A DNA stretch of 64,000 bases from Acidovorax sp. 107 (GCF_003058055.1 NZ_QBTZ01000001.1:2420501-2484500), one strand, 5' to 3'. Numbered from the stretch's first letter, positions 17,742 through 27,468 are shown. The notes: generated by a model from the letters alone, not told the origin. Made by a program: numbers and translations.

Positions 17742-20344
17742 GGCGTCTCTGGCGCGGGCAGTGCCTGCTCGGCATCTGCCCAATAGTCTTTGCGGCACAG
17801 GCCGCGCACGGCGCAAAAATCGCACACCGAGCCCTCGCCCAGCGCAGGCAGCGGCGCACCGGCGGCGATGCGGGCCATGTCGTGCTGTATGCCTTCGATG
17901 AGTACATCGCGCAGGTGCACCACCTCGTCCTGCTCGTGCAGTTGCGTCTCGCCCCTCTCACCCACATTGACATAGGCGGCGCGCAGCGTGTCGTGGTGCA
18001 GCAGGGCGGCGTAGAACGGCAACTGGGTGTCTTCTGCGCCACTCTTGATGCGCTGGCGGGTGACGCTGTCGCTCTCGGTCTTGTAGTCGATCACCAGCAC
18101 CGAAGGCTCGCCGGTACTGGAGACGCCGTCGATGCGGTCGACGGTGCCGATCAGCTCCAGGTCGCCCAGCGGCTGGCGGGCCTTGACCTCGGCCTGGCGG
18201 AACATTGCGCCTTGCTGCTCGTGCCCGGCCAGCCACTGCAAATAGCCGTCGCGCAGTTGTGCCCAGCCGGCGGCAAAGGGCAGGAAGTCGCCGTCTTGCA
18301 AACGCTGCTCGCGGGTGACGGCCTCGGCGGCGGCGTCCATGCGCACGCGGCGCTCATCCAGACCATCGGTCGGCTCCGCCAGCAAGGCTTCATGAAAATG
18401 CTGCAGTACCGCGTGCAGCCAGTTGCCAAAGTCACGCTTGTCCACTGCGGCGTCCAGCTCGTCAGCCTCGCGCAGGCCCAGTTGGCGCTGAGCGAAAAAG
18501 CGGTAGGGGCAGTGGCGCAGATCGGAATATGCGGTGGACGACAGCTGCGCCACTGGCAGGGCCTGGCCCACGGGCAGGGGGCGCCGCGTGGGCACTGCGG
18601 CCAGTGCGCGTGCCGCGCGTTCATCGACGCCGGGTACGGCGACGCCCTTCAGTTGAAGCGCCAACACCAGGGCACTGGCCAGCAGAGGCTCGCCGCCCTC
18701 GTCGCCCGTGCGCCACAGCACATCGACCACTGGGGTACGCAGGGCATAAGCCCAGGCGGCACGCTGCGCGGCTTCCAGCGATTGGCGCGTGGGCAGGCCC
18801 CAGGCTTCGCGCTGGGCTTGGGACCAGTCGCCGGTAGGTTCGGGCGCAGCTTGCAAGCGCTTTTCATCGCAGCCCGGCAGCACGGCGGCCGCGAAGGGGC
18901 GCCCCAACAATTGGGGCATGGGCAATACAACCACCGGCGCATCGGCAGCCTGTGTGGCCACGTAGCGCCCGGCTTCCAGCACGTCTTTCACCCAGCGGGT
19001 GAATTCCGCCAGCGTCATGCGGCGGCCCGCGCGCTCGCCCCAGCCGTCCAGCTCAGCCTGTTGGCCGTCTTGCAAACGCAGTGCAGCCAGTACGCGCATA
19101 CCGGCGGGATCGGCCTGCAGGCCTTGCCATTGGCCCGCCTGCTCCAACACCGCGCGCAGGGCGGGCAGCCACTGCGCCAGCGGGCGCGCGGTGCGCAGGG
19201 TGTCGCGCCAGGCCTCGACGTTGGCCACGGTACGGGCCAGGTGGGGCTGGGCACTCAGATCACGCGCGGCTGCTGCGCTCCAGTGTTGCACCACGCCTTT
19301 GCGCAGCCATTGCTCCAGCCGATTCACCTCACTTGGCATCAACGCAGGCGTGTGCTTGATCCAGTCCAGCACCTCATTGGACGAGGCGTTCCACGCCGCG
19401 GCCTGCAGCGCGGCCATGACGCGAGACGCAGCACGCGTGGTCGAGAGAATCCAGCCACTCTCGTCACGCACCAGCACACCACTGCTGTCCAGGTGGGCCA
19501 GCACCCGGCGTATCAGCGCCCGGTCCGTGGCCGCCAGGGCCACAGGCACGCGGCCTTGCTCGATGTGGCGCAGCACACAGGCCGCTGCGCGGTGGGCCTC
19601 GTCCTCTGCGTCCGTCGCAGCGTGCAAGGCCCACCTCGGCAACGAGCGGTCGTCGTCGATCAGGGCAGGCAACGCGATAAACAAGCCCTGGGGGCCCCAA
19701 TGCGCCTGCAGGGACCGGGTCAGCGCGTCGGGTTGAAACCCCTCCAGCACCACCAGCGCGTCCACTGCCGCGCGCACGCCGGGCTCGAACAATACATCGG
19801 TCGCATGGCGCGACGCCAGCACCCATTCCAGCGCCAGGCGCGCCACCAGGGCTTCGTAATGCAGGGCCGTGCCTTCGTCAGCCTGGGTCAGCAGCTTGCG
19901 GGCCTCATCACCCCAGGCCGCACGAAGTGCGGGGGGCACTGCCGCGACCACCGGAGCCAGTTGGGCAGCGGCTTCCTGCAGGGGCGTGGCCAGCATTTCG
20001 CGCTGGGCACCCTGCCCCACGCGATCCAGCAGGGCGCGGGCCGTCAAGGTGTCACGGCCCACGTCGCCGGCCAGATCGTCCCCTTGGGGCTCAAAAGACT
20101 GCAACTGGTGGGCCCAGTTGCGGGTGGTTTCGAAGCGCGGTGCAAAGCCCTGCGGCACCTGTTGGGCCCAAAGGCGTTGCGCCCAGGGCATCAACTGGGC
20201 ATAGGGCACCAGTACCACCGTACGCGCCAGATGGGCGCCATGGGCCTTGGCATGTGCGGCCACTTGGGCCAGCGCACGTTGCCACAGGACCGCGCTGGCG
20301 GAGGAAAACCCACCAGGCTGATCGCTTTTCGCTATGACTGTCAT
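17738..20344 (-). CDS. addB: AddB-like PD-(D/E)XK nuclease and inactivated helicase
   Basis: The partner of AddA in break resection. The long N-terminal part is helicase-like without a Walker motif. The C-terminus has SSTAYSDLRHCPYRFFAQ, the nuclease core VLVIDYKTES and a Cys cluster SVCDFCAVRGLCRKDYW. With the earlier Cys this should bind an Fe-S cluster, as AddB does. Two starts compete: GTG 20395 (885 residues) and ATG 20344 (868). ATG 20344 lies within a 19-base palindrome; neither has a clear ribosome site. It overlaps addA by four bases and is divergent from trxA. Confidence 0.83.
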   Translation of the reverse strand: MTVIAKSDQPGGFSSASAVLWQRALAQVAAHAKAHGAHLARTVVLVPYAQLMPWAQRLWAQQVPQGFAPRFETTRNWAHQLQSFEPQGDDLAGDVGRDTLTARALLDRVGQGAQREMLATPLQEAAAQLAPVVAAVPPALRAAWGDEARKLLTQADEGTALHYEALVARLALEWVLASRHATDVLFEPGVRAAVDALVVLEGFQPDALTRSLQAHWGPQGLFIALPALIDDDRSLPRWALHAATDAEDEAHRAAACVLRHIEQGRVPVALAATDRALIRRVLAHLDSSGVLVRDESGWILSTTRAASRVMAALQAAAWNASSNEVLDWIKHTPALMPSEVNRLEQWLRKGVVQHWSAAAARDLSAQPHLARTVANVEAWRDTLRTARPLAQWLPALRAVLEQAGQWQGLQADPAGMRVLAALRLQDGQQAELDGWGERAGRRMTLAEFTRWVKDVLEAGRYVATQAADAPVVVLPMPQLLGRPFAAAVLPGCDEKRLQAAPEPTGDWSQAQREAWGLPTRQSLEAAQRAAWAYALRTPVVDVLWRTGDEGGEPLLASALVLALQLKGVAVPGVDERAARALAAVPTRRPLPVGQALPVAQLSSTAYSDLRHCPYRFFAQRQLGLREADELDAAVDKRDFGNWLHAVLQHFHEALLAEPTDGLDERRVRMDAAAEAVTREQRLQDGDFLPFAAGWAQLRDGYLQWLAGHEQQGAMFRQAEVKARQPLGDLELIGTVDRIDGVSSTGEPSVLVIDYKTESDSVTRQRIKSGAEDTQLPFYAALLHHDTLRAAYVNVGERGETQLHEQDEVVHLRDVLIEGIQHDMARIAAGAPLPALGEGSVCDFCAVRGLCRKDYWADAEQALPAPETP

Positions 20345-20348
20345 AGCG
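20330..20348. promoter_or_regulatory. 19-base palindrome at the addB start, upstream of trxA
   Basis: Perfect 9-bp arms CGCTATGAC and GTCATAGCG flank one base. The palindrome includes one candidate start codon of addB and lies 107 bases before trxA. Its position between divergent genes suits an operator, but the binding protein is unknown. It also contains one CTGTCAT heptamer without an 11-base neighbour. Confidence 0.4.
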
Positions 20349-20454
20349 TCGCAAGACCCGGCCACACCGGTGAACGTGGGATTGGTTTCTGTCACAATGC
20401 CCAGACTTTAAACGTACACCGGTCGCAACCCGCCCAAAATCAAGGAATTCCGCC

Positions 20455-20787
20455 ATGGCCAGCGAACTCATCAAACATGTCTCTGACGCCAGCTTCGAAG
20501 CCGACGTGCTCCAACCCGGCTCCGCTGTGCTGGTGGACTACTGGGCCGAGTGGTGCGGCCCCTGCAAGATGATTGCCCCCATCCTGGACGAAGTCGCAGG
20601 CACCTACCAGGGCAAGCTGCAGATCGCCAAGATGAACGTGGACGAGAACCGCGAGATCCCCGCCAAGTTCGGCATCCGTGGCATCCCCACCCTCATGCTG
20701 TTCAAGGATGGCCAACTGGCTGCCACCAAGGTCGGCGCGATGAGCAAGGCCCAGTTGACCGCCTTCATCGACCAACAACTGGCCTGA
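20455..20787 (+). CDS. trxA: Thioredoxin 1
   Basis: Classical cytoplasmic thioredoxin, 110 residues. [20 protein letters not shown] has the redox pair Cys34 and Cys37 in [20 protein letters not shown] carries the cis-Pro loop; [14 protein letters not shown] is the last helix. It reduces ribonucleotide reductase and other disulfide proteins, and is recharged by thioredoxin reductase. It is monocistronic: a strong terminator follows 12 bases after the stop, and rho is transcribed from its own leader. Confidence 0.97.
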   Translation: MASELIKHVSDASFEADVLQPGSAVLVDYWAEWCGPCKMIAPILDEVAGTYQGKLQIAKMNVDENREIPAKFGIRGIPTLMLFKDGQLAATKVGAMSKAQLTAFIDQQLA

Positions 20788-20799
20788 CCCCCTTCCCCA

Positions 20800-20833
20800 A
20801 GCCCCACGGTAAGAATACCGCTGGGGCTTTTTT
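20800..20833 (+). terminator. Rho-independent terminator after trxA
   Basis: AGCCCCA and a second block ACGGTA pair with TACCG and TGGGGCT, followed by a run of T ending at 20833. The stem is interrupted by one base. Confidence 0.88.
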
Positions 20834-21063
20834 GTTGAGCGATAGATCCGCGGGGAAACAACAAGTCGGCAGCCGCGTGAGTCTGCGCCTTGCGCCCCTG
20901 AAGCCCCCGCATTTTTTCCTGTCATAATTCCCCCAGATCACCGGGCTGCATGCATTGGCAGCCGGACCAAGATCCCTGGCGAGCCGGACCTGCAAACAGC
21001 AGCCCATTCGGCATCAGCCCACCTCCCCCAAGATTCATACCAGCTCCGCCAAGGAGTCAATCC

Positions 21064-22326
21064 ATGCACTTAAACGAACTCAAGGCACTGCATGTGTCTG
21101 AAGTCCTGAAGCAGGCCGAAGAACTCGAAATCGAAAACACCGGCCGCATGCGCAAGCAGGAGTTGATGTTTGCCATCATCAAGAAGCGAGCCAAGGCGGG
21201 TGAGCAGGTGTTTGCAGACGGCGTGCTGGAAATCCTGCCCGATGGCTTCGGCTTTCTGCGCAGTCCCGACACGAGCTTCACCGCAAGCACGGACGATATC
21301 TACATCAGCCCCAGCCAGGTGCGTCGCTTCAACCTGCACACCGGCGACATGATCGAAGGCGAAGTGCGCACGCCCAAGGACGGCGAGCGCTACTTTGCGC
21401 TGACCAAGCTCGACAAGGTCAACGACGGCCCACCCGAGCAGAACAAGCACAAGGTGATGTTCGAAAACCTGACACCCCTGTTCCCCAAGGAACAGATGCG
21501 CTTGGAACGCGACGTCAAGAGCGAAGAGAACATCACCGGCCGCATCATCGACATCATCGCGCCCATTGGCCGCGGCCAGCGCGCGCTGATCGTCGCGCCG
21601 CCCAAGAGCGGCAAGACGGTGATGATGCAGCACATCGCCCACGCGATCACGGCCAACAATCCCGACGTGCACCTGATGGTGCTGCTGGTGGACGAGCGCC
21701 CTGAAGAAGTGACCGAAATGCAGCGCACGGTCAAGGGCGAAATCATTGCCTCCACCTTCGACGAGCCTGCCGCCCGCCACGTGCACGTGGCCGAGATGGT
21801 GATTGAGCGCGCCAAGCGCTTGGTCGAATTGAAGAAGGACGTGGTGATCCTGCTGGACTCCATCACCCGCCTGGCCCGCGCGTACAACAACGTCGTGCCG
21901 TCGAGCGGCAAGGTGCTGTCCGGCGGTGTGGATGCCGCCGCGCTGCAGCGCCCCAAGCGCTTCTTTGGAGCCGCCCGCAAGGTCGAGGAAGGTGGCTCGC
22001 TCACCATCATCGCCACCGCGCTGGTGGACACCGGCAGCCGCATGGACGAAGTGATCTTTGAAGAATTCAAGGGCACGGGCAACTGCGAAATCCACCTGAA
22101 CCGCCGCCTGTACGAAAAGCGTGTGTTCCCCGCCATCGAGCTCAACAAGAGCGGCACGCGCCGTGAAGAGCTGCTGCTGGCGCCGGAGATCCTGCAGAAG
22201 ACCCGCATCCTGCGCCAGTTCATGTACAACATGGACGAGATAGAGTCGATGGAACTCATGATCAAGAACATGAAGGCCACCAAGACCAATGTGGACTTCT
22301 TCGACATGATGCGAAGGGGTGGGTAA
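21064..22326 (+). CDS. rho: Transcription termination factor Rho
   Basis: Hexameric RNA helicase that ends transcription. The 420-residue length matches E. coli (419). [20 protein letters not shown] is the N-terminal helical part; [12 protein letters not shown] with [15 protein letters not shown] is the RNA-binding OB fold; [15 protein letters not shown] is Walker [16 protein letters not shown] is Walker [21 protein letters not shown] contains the R loop. ATG 21064 has AGGAG upstream (the frame runs back to 20950). The 230-base region before it has a GC-rich hairpin near 20941-20963, which could be part of leader autoregulation. Confidence 0.97.
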   Translation: MHLNELKALHVSEVLKQAEELEIENTGRMRKQELMFAIIKKRAKAGEQVFADGVLEILPDGFGFLRSPDTSFTASTDDIYISPSQVRRFNLHTGDMIEGEVRTPKDGERYFALTKLDKVNDGPPEQNKHKVMFENLTPLFPKEQMRLERDVKSEENITGRIIDIIAPIGRGQRALIVAPPKSGKTVMMQHIAHAITANNPDVHLMVLLVDERPEEVTEMQRTVKGEIIASTFDEPAARHVHVAEMVIERAKRLVELKKDVVILLDSITRLARAYNNVVPSSGKVLSGGVDAAALQRPKRFFGAARKVEEGGSLTIIATALVDTGSRMDEVIFEEFKGTGNCEIHLNRRLYEKRVFPAIELNKSGTRREELLLAPEILQKTRILRQFMYNMDEIESMELMIKNMKATKTNVDFFDMMRRGG

Positions 22327-22328
22327 GC

Positions 22329-22390
22329 CCTCCTGAGTCGCCTTGGGCGCTTTCCCCAGGGGGACGCCACCCGTGGCCCGGCGGAGCCAG
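22329..22390. repeat. GC-rich intergenic element after rho, similar to 75-165
   Basis: The order CTGAG, GGCGCTTTCCCC, GGGGGACGC and CCCGTGGCC resembles the element between moaA and mobA. It lies directly after the rho stop codon and is non-coding. It may serve as a transcription end for rho. The rest of the gap to rpmE2 holds a -10-like CATAAT near 22485. Confidence 0.4.
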
Positions 22391-22583
22391 TTTCACTGGA
22401 GGCGCTGGGCTTGAGCGGTGTCGGTATCTACCGTTGTGACGGGCACGCAGCGACGTTGAAAAAGACACCCATTTGCCCTGTGCCATAATAGAGAGCTTTT
22501 TCTGCGGAAAGTACGCTGGATGTTCCACGGCGCAAAGGTTGCACCGGGTCCAGCACGGCTCCCGCACTTGACAAGGATTGATC

Positions 22584-22838
22584 ATGAAAGAAGGCATTCA
22601 CCCCAACTACCGCGAAGTCCTGTTCGTGGACCTGTCCAACGGCTTCAAGTTCGTGACCCGCTCGTGCGTGAACACCAAGGAAACCGAAACCCACGAAGGC
22701 AAGGAATACCCGCTGTTCAAGCTGGATACCTCTTCTGAGTCGCACCCCTTCTACACGGGTACGCAAAAGTCCGTGGACAACATGGGTGGCCGCGTGGAGC
22801 GCTTCCGCAACCGTTTCGGCAAGACCGCAGCGAAGTAA
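22584..22838 (+). CDS. rpmE2: Ribosomal protein bL31, type B
   Basis: 84-residue protein of the large ribosomal subunit. It begins [20 protein letters not shown] and has [22 protein letters not shown], the type B pattern, with no zinc-binding CxxC pair (only a single Cys at TRSCVNTKE). Type B L31 needs no zinc. ATG 22584 has AAGGA in front. A strong terminator follows. Confidence 0.95.
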   Translation: MKEGIHPNYREVLFVDLSNGFKFVTRSCVNTKETETHEGKEYPLFKLDTSSESHPFYTGTQKSVDNMGGRVERFRNRFGKTAAK

Positions 22839-22860
22839 TTCGCCCCTGCGTTCCCGCCAA

Positions 22861-22893
22861 AAAGGCAGCCCGGGCAACCGGGCTGCCTTTTTT
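22861..22893 (+). terminator. Rho-independent terminator after rpmE2
   Basis: AAAGGCAGCCCGG, loop GCAA, CCGGGCTGCCTTT, then more T. The stem is perfect and long. It sits 22 bases after the rpmE2 stop. Confidence 0.95.
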
Positions 22894-22947
22894 CATGGGT
22901 TTTGCCTTTATTCTCGGTGGCTCCTTCGCCCTGCCGCCCACTGCCGC

Positions 22948-24648
22948 GTGACTCCACCCACCCCCGCCATCGTTACCCAGAATGCCGTCAGCCCGCTGCC
23001 CCGCTGGGCGCTGCTGCTGCTCTGCATTGCCTATGTGATGCCCGGCTTTGTCGGCCGCGACCCCTGGAAGAATGCAGACGTCACCGCCTTTGGCTACATG
23101 CTGGAGCTGGCCCAGGGGCGTACCCCTTGGCTCAGCCCGTTGCTCGGCGGCATGCCCCCCGAAACCGAAGGGCTGCTGCCCTACTGGCTGGGGGCCTGGG
23201 CCGTGCAGATGGCACCTGCGTGGCTGTCGGTCGAGATGGCGGCCCGCATACCGTTCATTGCCCTCTTGGTCGTCACGCTGGTTGCCACCTGGTACGGCGT
23301 GTACTACCTGGCCCGCAGCCCCGGAGCCCAACCGGTAGCGTTCGCCTTTGGCGGCGAGGCTCCTCCTCTGGACTACGCACGCGCCATTGCCGATGGTGCT
23401 TTGCTGGCACTGATCGCCTGCCTGGGCCTGGCGCAGCTGTCGCACGAGGTGACAAGCTATCTGGCGCAGCTCAGTTGCACCGCGCTGCTGTTTTTTGCGG
23501 TGGCGGCCATGCCGCACCGCGCGGTGGCGCCTGCGGTGGCGCTTATTCTGGGCATGGCAGGGCTCACGTTGTCCGGCGCCCCAGCCCTGACCGCGATGCT
23601 GGGCCTGGGCGGCATGGTGCTCACGGTTTTTGCGCCCTCAGGCAACAGCGACCACCGCTGGCGCTGGGCCGCAGCGCTCGCCGCTGCCACTCTAGCGACG
23701 GCCGTCTTGGCGCAGGGGCTGGACCTGTGGCGCTGGCGAATTGTGGGTTTTGATGGTGCCGGCAAGGACTGGCTGAGTCTGGCTCGGCTGCTGCTGTGGT
23801 TTGGCTGGCCGGCCTGGCCGCTCGCGTTGTGGACCTTGTGGCGCTGGCGGCAGCAAATCTTCAGCCGCCCCGGCCAACGGCATCTACTGCTGCCCCTGTG
23901 GTTCACCCTGGTGTCCATTGGCGCCACCATCACCACCCAGCCAGCCGATCGCGCCTTGTTGCTAGGCCTGCCCGCCATGGCCGCACTGGCGGCGTTCGCC
24001 TTGCCGACGCTGCGCCGCAGCGTGGGGGCGCTGATTGACTGGTTCACGCTGCTGTTCTTCACGGCGTCGGCCCTGACGATCTGGGTGATCTGGATCGCCA
24101 TGCAGACCGGCGTACCGGCCAAGCCCGCGGCCAACGTGGCCAGGCTGGCGCCGGGGTTCGCATCCCAGTTCTCGGCGCTGGCGCTGCTGGTGGCTGTGGC
24201 TGCCACCCTGGGGTGGTGCGGTCTGGTGTGGTGGCGCGCGTCCCGCAACCGCGCCCCCATCTGGAAGAGCCTGGTGCTACCCGCTGGCGGCGCTGCTCTG
24301 GGCTGGCTTTTGCTGATGACCCTGTGGCTGCCCTTGTTGGACTACGCGCGCAGCTACGGCCCGCAGGTGCGCAGTGTGGTGGCGGCCCTGGGTCCAGCGC
24401 CAGGGTGCATTCAGACCGTGGGGTTGAACCGTGCCCAGGTGGCGGCCTTGCAGTTCCATGGGCAGTTGTCGCTGCAACGCGCCGGCCTGCAGGATGAATG
24501 CCTGTGGATGCTGGTGGACAGCGCCTCCTGGCCCGCGTCGGAGCGCATGGTCCGCGCAGACCTTTGGGTGCTTCGGGCCACCCTGCCACGCCCCACCGAC
24601 AAGAACGAGAACCTGCTGCTGTTCCATCGCGCAGCCCCGGCACGCTGA
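22948..24648 (+). CDS. Multi-pass membrane protein, ArnT/PMT glycosyltransferase-like
   Basis: About 566 residues with roughly ten hydrophobic segments. The start of the domain, YVMPGFVGRDPWKNADVTA, resembles ArnT/PMT-type glycosyltransferases, which use a polyprenyl-phosphate sugar donor and have a catalytic Asp early in the first periplasmic loop. The C-terminal 100 residues form a soluble periplasmic-type domain (FHGQLSLQRAGLQDECLW). The acceptor is unknown. GTG 22948 is the first start after the rpmE2 terminator; it lacks a ribosome site, so the start is uncertain. Its TGA overlaps the ATG of the MATE gene, suggesting coupled translation. Confidence 0.65.
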   Translation: MTPPTPAIVTQNAVSPLPRWALLLLCIAYVMPGFVGRDPWKNADVTAFGYMLELAQGRTPWLSPLLGGMPPETEGLLPYWLGAWAVQMAPAWLSVEMAARIPFIALLVVTLVATWYGVYYLARSPGAQPVAFAFGGEAPPLDYARAIADGALLALIACLGLAQLSHEVTSYLAQLSCTALLFFAVAAMPHRAVAPAVALILGMAGLTLSGAPALTAMLGLGGMVLTVFAPSGNSDHRWRWAAALAAATLATAVLAQGLDLWRWRIVGFDGAGKDWLSLARLLLWFGWPAWPLALWTLWRWRQQIFSRPGQRHLLLPLWFTLVSIGATITTQPADRALLLGLPAMAALAAFALPTLRRSVGALIDWFTLLFFTASALTIWVIWIAMQTGVPAKPAANVARLAPGFASQFSALALLVAVAATLGWCGLVWWRASRNRAPIWKSLVLPAGGAALGWLLLMTLWLPLLDYARSYGPQVRSVVAALGPAPGCIQTVGLNRAQVAALQFHGQLSLQRAGLQDECLWMLVDSASWPASERMVRADLWVLRATLPRPTDKNENLLLFHRAAPAR

Positions 24649-26015
24649 TGTCGGAGCTGTCCACCATCGCCCGGCACGCTGTGACCGTGCTGGCGGGGCA
24701 ACTGGCCGTGATGGCGTTCGGGGTGACGGACACCATTGTCGCGGGGCGCTACAGCGAATCGTCGCTGGCAGCGCTGTCGGTGGGTTCTGCGATCTTCATC
24801 AGCGTGTATGTCGCGCTCATCGGTGTTTTGCAGGCCTTGCTGCCCGTGTGGGCCGAACTGCGCGGTGCGCAGCAACCCGAGGCCGTGGGGCGGTCGCTGC
24901 GGCAAGCCTTGTACCTGTGTGCTGCGGCCTCGGTGCTAGGCATGGCGGTGCTACTGTCACCGGGTGCGCTGCTGCGCTGGACGGAGGTACCGCCTGCGCT
25001 CCGCCCCCAGGTCGAAAACTACTTGGCGGTGCTGGCGCTGGCCTTGCCGCCCTCCCTGTTGTTTCGGATCTACAGCACCCTCAACCAGGCCCTGGGCCAT
25101 CCGCGCCTGGTCACCTGGTTGCAGGTGGGCTCGCTGTTCATCAAGCTGCCGCTGTCGGTGTGGTTCACCTTTGGTGGAGGGGGCCTGCCCGCACTGGGCG
25201 TGGTGGGCTGCGCCTGGGCCACGCTGGCCGTCAACTGCAGCATGCTGGCCTTGGCCGTGTGGCTGCTGCGCACGCAGGACATCTACACCCCCCTAGGCTT
25301 GTGGCGTCGCATGGAGCCGCCCCACTGGCCCACCATTGCGGGCTTTGCCAGGCTGGGCATTCCGGCGGGCCTGGCCGTGATGGTGGAGGTCACCTCCTTC
25401 ACCCTGATGGCCTTGTTCATCGCGCGCCAAGGCACCACGTCGGCCGCGGCCCACCAGATTGCCGCCAACATCGCCGCCGTGCTCTACATGGTGCCGCTGT
25501 CACTGTCCATTGCCACCAGTGCACGCGTGAGCTACTGGCTGGGCGCACAAGAGCCCCTGCGTGCGCGCCAGGTGGTTTTGATGGGTTTTTCGCTGGCAGC
25601 GCTAGTCGGATTTACCTTGGCAGCTATATTATTAATAGCAAGACACCCGATCAGCCAGATTTACACCGACAACGCCAGCGTGGCAGCAGTGGCCGGCGCA
25701 GCCCTGGTCTGGGTGGCGGCTTACCACGCTGCCGACGCCGTGCAAACGCTGTGTGTGTTTGTGCTGCGCTGCTATCGCATCACGCTGGCGCCACTGGTGG
25801 TGTACTGCGCGCTGCTGTGGGGTGCAGGCCTGGCGGGCGGCTATTGGCTGGCGTATGGTGGTAGCGGGCCCTGGTCGGGCGTGGCGTCTCCCACCCCGTT
25901 CTGGGTCGCCAGTGCGGCAGCACTCGCCGTGACCGCCTTGCTGTTTGCCGCCATGCTCTGGCGCGCCATCAGCCCGGCAGGGCAAAGCCACGCAAGCGAT
26001 TGGCCGGAAAGGTGA
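24648..26015 (+). CDS. MATE family efflux transporter
   Basis: A 455-residue, 12-helix inner-membrane exporter of the MATE family. Helix 1 has HAVTVLAGQLAVMAFGVTDTI, with the typical start of each half; the second half opens with GFARLGIPAGLAVMVEVTSFT. MATE proteins swap Na+ or H+ for drugs or metabolites; the substrate here is unknown. Its ATG overlaps the preceding gene's stop, and its last 47 bases overlap the 3' end of phoR on the other strand. A diverged copy of the dispersed motif lies in one membrane helix (SLAALVGFTLAAILLIA). Confidence 0.9.
   Translation: MSELSTIARHAVTVLAGQLAVMAFGVTDTIVAGRYSESSLAALSVGSAIFISVYVALIGVLQALLPVWAELRGAQQPEAVGRSLRQALYLCAAASVLGMAVLLSPGALLRWTEVPPALRPQVENYLAVLALALPPSLLFRIYSTLNQALGHPRLVTWLQVGSLFIKLPLSVWFTFGGGGLPALGVVGCAWATLAVNCSMLALAVWLLRTQDIYTPLGLWRRMEPPHWPTIAGFARLGIPAGLAVMVEVTSFTLMALFIARQGTTSAAAHQIAANIAAVLYMVPLSLSIATSARVSYWLGAQEPLRARQVVLMGFSLAALVGFTLAAILLIARHPISQIYTDNASVAAVAGAALVWVAAYHAADAVQTLCVFVLRCYRITLAPLVVYCALLWGAGLAGGYWLAYGGSGPWSGVASPTPFWVASAAALAVTALLFAAMLWRAISPAGQSHASDWPER
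25598..25637 (+). repeat. Dispersed 40-base motif, diverged copy in the MATE gene
   Basis: It matches the moeA core at 23 of 40, mostly at AGCGCTA, GGCAGCTAT and the A/T end. The spacing between the boxes is identical. It encodes part of a membrane helix. Confidence 0.45.
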
Positions 26016-27312
26016 CTGAAAACACCGAGCCCTTGCCCAGGGTGCTGCTGATGTCCAGCGTGGCGCCATGGCGCTGCAGCACATGCTTGACGATGGCCAG
26101 GCCCAGACCTGTGCCCCCGGTCTCGCGCGAACGGCTGCGATCCACCCGGTAAAACCGTTCCGTCAGGCGTGGGATGTGTTCCGGCGCGATACCGGGGCCG
26201 GTGTCGTGCACAGAGAACACCGCGCTGCCGTCATCCTTGCGCAGCCACTGCACGTCGATGGAGCCTCCTCCGGGGGTGTAGCGCACAGCGTTGTTGACCA
26301 GGTTGGACAGGGCACTTTGCAGCTCCGCCGGCACGCCAGCAATATCGCCCTCGGCCCGCAGTCTATCGGCAGCGGGAAAGTGCATCGCATGCGGACGCTG
26401 CTGGTTCTGCGTGAGCAGCACCGACAGGGCCCGCCCCTCCTCTTCACAGCGTTGCAACAGCGACTGCACCGGCGTCCACTCCGCCATGCCAGGCAGCGGA
26501 CTGCCTTCCAGGCGCGACAGCGTCAGCAGATCCTGCACCACGCTCTGCATGCGCTGCGCCTGCTGCGCCATCATGCCCAGGTAGCGCGACCGCTCCTCGG
26601 CACTCAACGGCAGGGTCTGCAGGGTTTCCACAAAACCGGTCAGTACCGTGAGCGGCGTACGGATTTCGTGCGATACATTGGCCACGAAGTCGCGCCGCAT
26701 GGCGTCGGCCTGCTCCAGCGCCGTGACATCGCGCGACAGCAGCAGCGTGCGTCCATCGCCATACGGGTGCAGGTGCACCGAAATGCGCACGGGCCGTGAC
26801 GGCGTGCTCAACCGCCCTTCCAGCACGACGTCGCTGGTGAAGTCCTTGGCGGCGAAGTAAGCCGTGAACTCAGGGTTGCGCAGCAAGTTGCCGATGGACT
26901 GCATGACGTCGCGCTGCGCGTCAAAGCCAAACTGGTTGGCCGCCATCTGGTTGCACCATTCGATGCGGCCCTGTGCATCCAGCAGCACCACACCGTTGGG
27001 GGAGGCCTGCAGGGCGGCCAGGATCTCCTGCAGCCGGTCCTGGCTGTCCCGAATCTGCGCCTCCTGCTTGCGCAGCAGACGCCGCGCACGGTCCGCTGCC
27101 TCGCCCCAGATGCCACGCATGGACGGCACCGCTGCCAGGTCGCCGGTACGCAACCAGCGCAGCACCCGCACGCCGCGCAGCACGTCCCAGACAAACCACG
27201 CCCAGGCAGCAATGGCGGCCCCCAGCGCGGCGCCCCAGGGCCCGCCTTGCCACCACCCCAGGCCACCACCCGCCAACTGCCACAGCAGGAAAAACGAAAT
27301 ACGCCACAGCAT
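25969..27312 (-). CDS. phoR: Phosphate regulon sensor histidine kinase PhoR
   Basis: Membrane kinase that phosphorylates PhoB when phosphate is low and is held off by the Pst system with PhoU. Residues 1-45 form two membrane helices with little periplasmic loop. A PAS domain follows (NGVVLLDAQGRIEWCNQMAANQFGF). The H-box ANVSHEIRTPLT has the phosphorylated His215, and the ATPase domain shows NLVNNAVRYTP, DTGPGI and GTGLGLAIVKHV. It is the last gene of pstSCAB-phoU-phoB-phoR and overlaps the convergent MATE gene by 47 bases. The 156-base gap to phoB has no gene. Confidence 0.96.
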   Translation of the reverse strand: MLWRISFFLLWQLAGGGLGWWQGGPWGAALGAAIAAWAWFVWDVLRGVRVLRWLRTGDLAAVPSMRGIWGEAADRARRLLRKQEAQIRDSQDRLQEILAALQASPNGVVLLDAQGRIEWCNQMAANQFGFDAQRDVMQSIGNLLRNPEFTAYFAAKDFTSDVVLEGRLSTPSRPVRISVHLHPYGDGRTLLLSRDVTALEQADAMRRDFVANVSHEIRTPLTVLTGFVETLQTLPLSAEERSRYLGMMAQQAQRMQSVVQDLLTLSRLEGSPLPGMAEWTPVQSLLQRCEEEGRALSVLLTQNQQRPHAMHFPAADRLRAEGDIAGVPAELQSALSNLVNNAVRYTPGGGSIDVQWLRKDDGSAVFSVHDTGPGIAPEHIPRLTERFYRVDRSRSRETGGTGLGLAIVKHVLQRHGATLDISSTLGKGSVFSVTFPANRLRGFALPG

Positions 27313-27468
27313 GCGGATTGCAAAGCCTTCTCAGAAACACCAGGGGCGCGACACGCGCGCCCACTGATTCATCACTCCATCGATCGCCACTGGCACTGCC
27401 TGTCAGATCTCAGCGGTCTGAGTGGCCTGCAGCACCGCCCACAGGCCAGCGGCAGACCACTGACTCCA

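Noticed and set aside
17882..20572. An 896-codon open frame opposite addB
   Set aside because: It is a GC-driven shadow of addB, running on across the trxA start, and has no recognisable domain.
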